Positions 7,993 through 14,356 of a stretch of 14,356 nucleotides of DNA are shown here, piece after piece. Position numbers and translations under genes: made by a program. The notes beneath the pieces are model-generated. The model saw only the letters and a program-made list of their open reading frames with translations. It was not told where the DNA came from and ran no database searches. The first letter of the stretch is position 1; each line of letters starts with the position of its first letter. The DNA is from Zancudomyces culisetae (lineage: Eukaryota > Kickxellomycota > Harpellomycetes > Harpellales > Legeriomycetaceae). The DNA lies in NCBI GenBank assembly GCA_001969505.1, contig LSSK01000577.1, forward strand, positions 1 through 14,356. The letters are read 5' to 3'.

Positions 7993-9738
7993 TCAACATT
8001 GGTCCTTTGGTGGAGTGAGAAGCTTAAGCCCAAACTTTGTCCTATTTACAAAAATACGTGATTTTTGTGTTTAGCATGTGAGTATCAGAATTATTCAGCG
8101 ATTGTGGAAATATCAAAAATTAAAAAATGAAAACTTACTGGCAAGTAGAACATACAGGTACATAGCTGCAAAATACTATTTTGTTTTCAAATAAGTGATG
8201 AAGAAATCGTGCTTGTGATTGCTGAAAATAAAAAACAACGTGATGGTAAATATGAGAAAAAAGAAATGAAAGGAGAATTTACTTGATAAACAGACGGAAC
8301 AGACATAGCCAATGTCAAGGATCTTTTTATGACAAAAGCATACGGCCCTGAAGTCCACATCATTCTTTCCTGGTAACATAAAAAACTGTCTTGAATAGTG
8401 ATCAGCCATAAATGAAAACTAGTTTTATACAGATAACATAATTAGTGGTAAGTACAAAATTATGTCTTCAACGTATAAAATATATAAATATATAAATATA
8501 TTTATTCATTTATTTGGTGTTCATAAAAGTGTATACCAATAAAAACTTTAAAGATCGGTAACTTACCATCAAGGTTTGTAGAAACCCCTCTGTAGGGAAC
8601 TCGCTTACAAAGGTACCTCCGGTGATCTCTGCAGCTTGTTCAAGAAAGGAAGAAGTACCATGCATTACTTTACATACATCTATCAACACACCCTATTTAT
8701 TGTTTGCAAGTACTAAAATACTTTCTTCATATTGAAATATATAGATGTGGGTCTATGATGGCATTTATAAATTAAAATAAACATACCATTTTCTGAGCTG
8801 CAAATATAGAATTCATTATTGAAATATACTGCTTGGCATCATCGTTAGAAACAGATACCACTAGAACTCGGTTTTGATGCTTCGAGGTTATATGCTCCTT
8901 CGAAAATTTGTTTATATCTAGTATACATCCATACTCAATTATTCTAGTTTGCATTTATCCTATGTAAATTCGTTATAGTACCCGCATTTAACTTACACGA
9001 AAGTGCTTTCGAGAGTCCTGTCGACATTTTTGTTGAATCTACAATAGAAAAAACATTCCTCGACTGTTAGCTCGTCCTTCGTTTCCCCCGCCATAATACA
9101 TAGTCATGTGTTAGCCTTACCTTTCGGATTAGTCATCGGAATCGCTGTCCTGGCTACCAGAGAGAATATCTCTCTTAGAATTTTATCATCGATATTTTGG
9201 TACATGCCATTTCCAATGTCGAGAATAGGTGTTTCGTCGCTTTCACTCCGCCCTCCGGGGTATATATACTCGCTGTTTACGATATTAAAAAATATAAATT
9301 TAAGGTAAATAAAACGTAGAATGAATGAGAATTGGTAATATACTTAATAACAGTCAAAGCAGAAAATTACCAATTATCCACAGATGTTCCGATAATAGCT
9401 ATCCGGTTTTCGGCTTTTAGTGTAAGATAAGCATTTATAAAAATCAAAATCTGCCTAATCGCTTTTGAAAAATCCAGTTTTGTTTTTTTCCATTGAAATA
9501 GATTACAATCGATGATTATCACCAACAGGCTTGCTTCATCTATTTTTATCACACACCGTGTATAAGTACATCGGAGGTTCAGTTTATGAACACAAAAGAA
9601 AAAATATGTATAGTTGAGACAAGTATATATCAATTGGATTATATCTAAAAGCCAATGTCCATTTTGGTACCAATAAATAAAGTGATTAATCCTGCTTCTC
9701 TTGCTTTAGTTGATTGCCTTACCCTCCGAAAATTCCAT
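7993..9738 (-). CDS. TFB4: TFIIH core subunit Tfb4/p34, nine exons
   Basis: Subunit of the TFIIH core, acting in RNA polymerase II initiation and nucleotide excision repair through contact with Ssl1/p44. Exons (minus): 9738-9723, 9539-9371, 9272-9121, 9038-8997, 8917-8787, 8692-8567, 8418-8283, 8175-8139, 8041-7993. They sum to 858 bases, 285 residues plus TGA, against 308 in human p34, and every junction keeps frame. The start MEFSEDEASLLVIIID (1-16) aligns with the human N-terminus. The von Willebrand A-like domain fills about 10-212, including EYIYPGG at 63-69, RVLVVSVSND before residue 160, and EITGG at 192-196. The C-terminal C4 zinc finger uses Cys252, 255, 266 and 269 in YVCSVCLSIFCSYVPVCSTC, nearly the human sequence. 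Introns are 183, 98, 82, 79, 94, 148, 107 and 97 bases; all begin GTA and seven of eight end TAG. Exon 1 is only 16 bases, and a TATA-like run sits about 15 bases before the ATG. Family call is secure; exact junctions need cDNA. Confidence 0.94.
8474..8506. repeat. ATATATAA-type low-complexity repeat inside TFB4 intron 6
   Basis: About three copies of an 8-bp TATATAAA-like unit within the 148-base intron (8566-8419), explaining why this intron is longer than most of its neighbours. Confidence 0.6.
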
Positions 9739-9875
9739 ATTAATCTCGCTCTTATATACTACAATTTGCTATACCCTTAATAAGTTATTATTTGTGAAGC
9801 TATGCAAATCCAATCTATTGTCAAACTCGAGTTGGTCTATGTTTTAGTTTGGAGTATTATTGAAGGTAAAAAAAA

Positions 9876-10109
9876 ATGTTTAAGCTAAATAAAAAATGCA
9901 AATTGGCTTCCAATTCCAATCCTTCCCGACCTAGCATTGGTTTTGTTATTTCGCCGCCCAAATTATTAAAAAAATTGCAAACGCGCATCCCCAGCTCAAT
10001 GAAAATCACGTGGATGTGCATTTTTGCTCACTCGAAGCACCAAAGTGCCCAAACTAGGCTCAAGAACCTGATCCTTCAATTTCATTATACAGGCAGTAAA
10101 ACGGTATGA
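9876..10109 (+). CDS. Weak open frame in a GC-richer island, possible decayed coding sequence
   Basis: An ATG at 9876 opens a 77-residue frame, basic and Ser/Pro-containing (PSIGFVISPPKLLKKLQ). A second plus-strand frame starting at 9896 looks at least as protein-like (AAQIIKKIANAHPQLNENHV) but is broken by TAG codons at 9932 and 10055, and a minus-strand frame of 61 codons also crosses the same bases. The conflict suggests a degraded gene fragment or a non-coding conserved stretch, not a clear gene. No family recognised. Confidence 0.15.
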   Translation: MFKLNKKCKLASNSNPSRPSIGFVISPPKLLKKLQTRIPSSMKITWMCIFAHSKHQSAQTRLKNLILQFHYTGSKTV

Positions 10110-10503
10110 GTACTAAAATTCTTAGATTTCTCTCTGGCTCTATTTATTGAGTTTGTTGCAAAGTTCTCAGAATAAACCCGTACTAAAAGAGCAAGTATTT
10201 ATGTGTACACATCACTTTAATAAAAGAGGTGCAAAAAACCAGCTTTATTTTCAATTTATGGAGAGAGTTTTCATATAACTAGAGAAAACTGGGGTCTGTT
10301 TGAATAAGCTTCATCGTATCCAGGCTACTTTAAAGTCATTAGGATATGTTCACATACTAAAACGACCGCGCTGAAACAACCATAAAGTAATCTCTTGTAA
10401 CTATCGAAAATAAAGATGAAAAACGATTCTATTGTGTACGTTTTTAGAATGAGGCTTCTATTTTTTGACTGCTATGCTTAATATTATATTCTCTGATGCT
10501 TTT

Positions 10504-10593
10504 CAAAATAAACCAAAAAAAACCAAAATAAACCAAAATAAATCAAAATAAACCAAAATAAATCAAAATAAACCAAAAAAAACCAAAAAAAAA
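10504..10593. repeat. 10-bp tandem repeat, phased A-tracts
   Basis: About nine copies of a 10-bp unit CAAAATAAAC, with C/T and T/A variants. The period is constant at exactly 10 bases, so A-tracts recur once per helical turn. Intrinsic DNA curvature is expected from this arrangement. Confidence 0.85.
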
Positions 10594-11530
10594 AGCCACC
10601 CATTTAACCTAAAGAACAAAAGCAAGAAAAAGTTGCAGTATCACAAAGACCCTGTATGTTACATCAATGTTACCATGTTTTTGTTTACGTTTATGTTTTT
10701 TACTTTCGGGGCTATTTTCATTGTAGTTCATTAGTAATGACATTTTCAAACAAGTGGATCACAGCCAAACTCATGTGCAAAAAACATAAAACTTAAAAAC
10801 CCACCAACAGCCGCTGATTTGATGCTACACACGATTCGCAACTCTGAACGTGTCAAAGTTGAACGCGATCAGAGAAAATATACACCCGGCCCAATTTTTT
10901 GTGATTTATGAAAAGACGGTGTTTGAAATGACATGTAAACACCAATTACATGGTGGAAAGGATACAGTATGATAAAAACACAACTTCCAGTATGTATATA
11001 ACTAGTTGAGCTTTCTTATTTCTCTTGAACCATATTTGAAGTACCTCTCATTTTACATAATCTAGCCAGAGCGTCACATACATTTGTTATGAGCAATATG
11101 CTTTTATCTAGTGAATTTGAAATAAATACGGTTTTCCAAATAAACGATTCGAATCAATATGGACCAAATTGGTAAAGTGCAATTTCAGAACAAGCGGAGA
11201 CTAAGTTTCTTGTTTTGTATAGCTAAAAAATAAGTCCGTGTATTATTTATTACTCAATGAAGACGTTAATGTGCTCCGTGAACATATTGATACAGCGGGG
11301 TACAGTTGAGAAAACAGATGCAATTATGATCTTTACACCCTTTGATTGGTTTGATGGGTTTCTTCTACTCTAGGGTTTTTTTGCATCCCGTTTTTATTAC
11401 TAGTAAAATGGTTACTTCTTTTAACTTTTGATTCGATAATTAAAAAAAAATGTAAAAATCAAAAGTCAGCCCATAACATATTACATTTGCAATTTTTGGC
11501 TCGCTTAGGTGCAAGTTACTAAAAAGGGAT

Positions 11531-11576
11531 GTGAACCTTCAAATAGATTCCGGTCCCGAAAGGGTTCTCTGGTCAC
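11531..11576. other. Potential structured RNA or hairpin
   Basis: GTGAACC (11531-11537) can pair with GGTCAC (11571-11576) with one bulge, enclosing a CCC-GAAA-GGG hairpin with a GNRA-type loop (11555-11564). It is a local GC-rich patch in AT-rich DNA. It matches no RNA family I recognise. Confidence 0.2.
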
Positions 11577-11963
11577 AAAGATAACTTTAAGCCAATACAC
11601 CAGACAAAGTAAATATCCCTGGTGCTCAGTAGTATAGGTTAGCTGTAGAACATATATTTCTAATTTGCAAGCTTACAAACACATGAAATGTAATGTTTTG
11701 CCTTTTCACCATTGTGTGATTTAACTGTGTTACTCGAGAAAAAAAAAATAGCAGTTATTACCCTCTATACACCTCTATGATGATCTTTATGATTTCTTTT
11801 CCCTGAGAAAAAATACCATGTTATGTTACACACCCACACACTTGTTTTTGTCGAGATAGCACAGGGATCGGTTGAGTCGAGCTGGATTAGATGAGTGACG
11901 TATACCTACTCTAAAATACTACAGACATCCATCAAAAAAAACATTTGTTTTTGGAATGTTGAA

Positions 11964-11994
11964 AAAAATAAAATAAAACAAAATAAAATAAAAT
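11964..11994. repeat. AAAAT/AAAAC pentamer microsatellite
   Basis: About six 5-bp units on the plus strand. Low-complexity DNA; no coding role. Confidence 0.7.
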
Positions 11995-12496
11995 GTTTGA
12001 CTAGTTTAGTTGGTCATCAATCGATTTTAGCTGGATTCTTCAATAGCCTTCATTTTTTTTTGCTTTTTTCTAGCATAGTTAGCAAAATAATCGAATTTTC
12101 TTTAAATGACAGGCATCACATTCCGAAATATATTAGATAAGTATAACAATTAACCAAAACAGAAACAACAATCTGTGTAACCAGAAAATCATTGAAGTTT
12201 ATTTATGCCTTTTGCAAACCTGAGAAAAAAAAAAGTCAAGGATCATCAACTTGCATGACAATCCATACTTTTCAGTAACATTCACAAAGAATTTAATTTA
12301 TATTTCAGTTCAAATTTATAGCTTGGATATGGATATTTCTGGCAATAAACAATCAAATATGTAACCAAACTAATGGTGATTGATGGTAATAAAAAAAAAA
12401 CCTCAGGAATTAATGATAAGCCCCGCCATGCGCTGCCTCCAACCCTTCCACCACCAACATAACTACAATCACTAACTCTGTAAATGGAATTTTCCA

Positions 12497-12505
12497 TATA
12501 TATTA
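12497..12505 (+). promoter_or_regulatory. Probable TATA box for the 12613 gene
   Basis: TATATATTA about 110 bases before the ATG at 12613, preceded by a C-rich, CCACCACC-containing plus-strand stretch (about 12422-12460) that differs from the AT-rich background and may hold activator sites. Confidence 0.45.
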
Positions 12506-12612
12506 GCGAGAACTTCCTCGCTTTCAGTTTCTACTTGGCACTCTTGAAAAAATAGTACGCAAATTCGCTTTTATTAAATAAACAGAAATAAAAAGATATC
12601 TTAACGCAAATA

Positions 12613-13758
12613 ATGGCCTGTAAAAAGTGTCGAGGATGGGATGGTATATGCTGTATGACACTTGGACACTGCAGCTGTGATTGTCACACCCAGTGCGAAT
12701 GTGTTTACTGCAGCACTGTCAAGCTGGTGATGAGAAATCCAGGTATTTTACCTCCTAGTTGTAAACACCGCAATACACCCGTTTCTGGTAATGGAAACAA
12801 CACGGGCTCTAATGCAGGCATTCAGTCACATAACCCAAATAGAAGCAGAAAAAATAAATTACATTTGAAGAAAAAGAAAAGAACCAAGAGTACCAACAAA
12901 CAACTTGTAAGATCTGTTGATCTTAAAAACGCTTACCAACTTGAAGAAACTGATATTTCCAAGAGAAATGTGCTTTTGGGTAGAAGCAGAGCATTAAATG
13001 GATCTAACAGTTGTACGTTACATTGTTCTTCCAAAACAAGACGAGAAGGAAGATTGATTGATGGATGGTTATACACTTCCAACTCTGGCGAACTGTCAAA
13101 AAATATAAATCTGGGTTTATTTGTCAACACATCTGATATCTCAACTAAATCGCCATCTATCACTAGCGAGGCCACCGACATCAGCATACCTAGACGCTAT
13201 AGCGATAATAGTACTTCCAGCGTGATGTTGTCTAGTCTGGAAAATACAGCTCAACACAGTCCACAACTTACCCTTGTATATAACGATTTAAATGAAGAAT
13301 ACGAAACAGCACGCAATATATCCATAGAATTTGAGGAGCCGCTGAAGGAAAACACCTGGAACAAAACGCGACACCAAAATGGTTACGCCGATTCATCACC
13401 ATATAAAAGCACGGCTGGAATTAGTAGGACATATACACATCCTAGCTCCACCACTGTTATAAAAAGTAGAAAGAAGCTTTATTTTTCGGACGATTTGATG
13501 AACATGCATTCGACTGACAGTGAAGTTAAACCCGATAAACCAGAGAAAAAAATTAAGGAGAAAAAAAGCTTCTCTGCTCTCAGCAGGATATGGGGTACGC
13601 TGGGCTTGACTATTAGAAGGAAAGGGTTTGATGACAAAGAATGTACTATAGACAATGTATTAGATCAAAAAAAAGCATATCCCACCACTGCCTTTGAACT
13701 GTTTGGAAATTACGCCGGAAAATGTGAAGATAATACAAAATGTGTAGCTACCAACTAG
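12613..13758 (+). CDS. Uncharacterised protein with N-terminal Cys/His cluster and basic, Ser-rich remainder
   Basis: A 381-residue single-exon gene I do not recognise. The first 33 residues hold ten cysteines (3, 6, 13, 14, 20, 22, 24, 28, 30, 33) plus His19 and His25, in the order CxxC, CC, HCxCxCH, CxCxxC. This suggests binding of two or more zinc (or other thiophilic metal) ions. Around residues 78-95 lies a Lys/Arg-rich run (SRKNKLHLKKKKRTKS) resembling a nuclear localisation signal. The middle is polar, Ser/Thr/Asn-rich and probably disordered, with an acidic patch (NDLNEEYETA). Near the C-terminus a basic stretch (KPEKKIKEKKSFSALSRIWG, then LGLTIRRKG) could be an amphipathic helix. There is no signal peptide or membrane segment. 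The ATG follows an A-rich leader and the frame is intact to TAG. A nuclear or DNA/RNA-binding role is inferred from composition only. Confidence 0.85.
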   Translation: MACKKCRGWDGICCMTLGHCSCDCHTQCECVYCSTVKLVMRNPGILPPSCKHRNTPVSGNGNNTGSNAGIQSHNPNRSRKNKLHLKKKKRTKSTNKQLVRSVDLKNAYQLEETDISKRNVLLGRSRALNGSNSCTLHCSSKTRREGRLIDGWLYTSNSGELSKNINLGLFVNTSDISTKSPSITSEATDISIPRRYSDNSTSSVMLSSLENTAQHSPQLTLVYNDLNEEYETARNISIEFEEPLKENTWNKTRHQNGYADSSPYKSTAGISRTYTHPSSTTVIKSRKKLYFSDDLMNMHSTDSEVKPDKPEKKIKEKKSFSALSRIWGTLGLTIRRKGFDDKECTIDNVLDQKKAYPTTAFELFGNYAGKCEDNTKCVATN

Positions 13759-14110
13759 AACTACTCGCTTATTTAAAGCTCTATCTAAAAAGAAAGATGT
13801 TTTCTTGTTATTGTACCAAAAGCCCTGACCCTTCAGAACAAAAAACAAAAGCAAAAACATAACAAAAAAAGAGAAATTGCATTTTATCTCTGTTTTCCTT
13901 TTCTACACTTTGAGTATCAAAGTATAACAAGTTAAATGTTGTATTTTATAGATAAGATACCATAGTTAAAGTTTAAGAATTAGGCTGTATTTTATTAAAA
14001 GTAAAAAAGTTTACAAATCCAACAAAAAACTATCTTGCGGATAAATAAATGTATTCATCTTAACCAAACAAAAATAAAACAAAAAGGTCCAGAGAAGAAT
14101 AGGGGTTACT
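13759..14110. other. Convergent 3' intergenic region
   Basis: AT-rich, containing A-runs and AATAAA-like sequences near 14042, which fit 3' end formation for both flanking genes. Nothing else is seen. Confidence 0.6.
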
Positions 14111-14356
14111 TTATGAAGGAGCAGAAATATTTCCTAGATATTCTCCAAGGTTTTCGTAAAGCTGTAACTGCTCATCTACAGTAAGCCTGGTGATAATTGT
14201 GGAGAGTAGTTTTGTGGAAGAAACAGACTTGATCTATAATACCAGTTGTAAAAAGCAAAAGACAAATGTGTTAATAAAAAAAAATACTCACTAGCGCTAA
14301 TATACATTCTGGATTACTTACCTTGACAAACGTGTTAAAGTAAACATTTGCAAATG
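14111..14356 (-). CDS. C-terminal exons of an unrecognised gene, 5' part off the right edge
   Basis: The last exon is 14233-14111 (40 residues plus TAA), with a helical-looking sequence (TIITRLTVDEQLQLYENLGE). It is preceded by a TAG acceptor at 14234-14236. The previous exon enters from the window edge in a single open frame (FANVYFNTFVK) and ends either at 14322 (donor GTAAGT, intron 88 bases) or at 14292 (donor GTGAGT, intron 58 bases). Both keep frame; the longer form adds ten residues, VSNPECILAL. The strong codon-level continuity and consensus splice sites make a real gene likely, but about 51-61 residues are too few to name a family. It is convergent with the 12613 gene. Confidence 0.65.

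Larger units (their letters stand above)
9739..12612. other. Large intergenic region between divergent TFB4 and the 12613 gene
   Basis: Nearly 2.9 kb, AT-rich. No gene is supportable apart from the weak island at 9876-10109. It contains the phased A-tract array at 10504-10593, a potential RNA fold at 11531-11576, a pentamer satellite at 11964-11994, and the promoter of the downstream gene. Scans for tRNA B-boxes and for U1, U2, U5 and U6 core sequences found nothing. Confidence 0.5.

Noticed and set aside
8176-8409. Stand-alone 77-residue minus-strand protein
   Set aside because: It is exon 7 of TFB4 read through into intron 7; the conserved zinc finger continues only after splicing.
9108-9308. 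Plus-strand open frame
   Set aside because: Antisense shadow of TFB4 exon 3.
9367-9633. Stand-alone 88-residue minus-strand protein
   Set aside because: It is TFB4 exon 2 read with part of intron 1 and started at a TTG; the splice from the ATG exon at 9738 gives the conserved N-terminus.
11149-11158. GATTCGAATC resembling a tRNA T-loop
   Set aside because: No acceptor, D or anticodon stems around it; it is just a 10-bp palindrome.
11775-11812. Box C (ATGATGA) and box D (CTGA) pair suggesting a C/D snoRNA
   Set aside because: The boxes are only about 30 bases apart with no terminal stem, too short for a C/D snoRNA.
12282-12497. Minus-strand 71-residue open frame, Gly-rich
   Set aside because: It lies across the C-rich promoter of the 12613 gene and its glycines are the complement of that tract.

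Overview
The window looks like a piece of a nuclear genome from an early-diverging (zygomycete-grade) fungus, AT-rich outside genes. Evidence is a fungal-type acetate-transporter-family protein, a GPI-anchored secreted protein with a six-cysteine CBM19-like module, an intron-rich TFIIH subunit gene whose introns mostly end in TAG, and TATA boxes roughly 110-150 bases upstream of start codons. The exact lineage (Mucoromycota versus Zoopagomycota/Kickxellomycotina) cannot be decided from the sequence alone.

Layout. 1-1418 (minus): intronless 5' portion of TRM1, the tRNA guanine-26 dimethyltransferase, running off the left edge. 1419-3089: a divergent intergenic region with no supportable gene and a TATA box near 2940. 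3090-3713 (plus): signal peptide, six-cysteine module, Tyr/Ser/Thr-rich linker and GPI-anchor signal. 4139-4822 (minus): GPR1/FUN34/YaaH (Ady2/Ato/SatP) membrane protein, convergent with the previous gene. 4823-7992: long AT-rich stretch with two orphan open frames (5354-5722 plus, 7391-7735 minus) and a cluster of inverted repeats near 7180-7294. 7993-9738 (minus): complete TFB4 (p34/GTF2H3), assembled here from nine exons into a 285-residue protein. 9739-12612: nearly 2.9 kb with no convincing gene, a GC-richer island at 9876-10109, a 10-bp-periodic A-tract array at 10504-10593 and a 5-bp satellite. 12613-13758 (plus): an unrecognised 381-residue protein with ten cysteines in its first 33 residues. 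14111-14356 (minus): last exons of an unrecognised gene entering from the right edge, with two in-frame splice donors.

The genes do not form a pathway. TRM1 (tRNA modification) and TFB4 (transcription and DNA repair) are housekeeping; the acetate-family transporter and the wall protein are surface functions. The most novel-looking item is the Cys-cluster protein at 12613. No mobile element, CRISPR, tRNA or rRNA could be supported. The splice models are conceptual and rest on reading frame plus family similarity.
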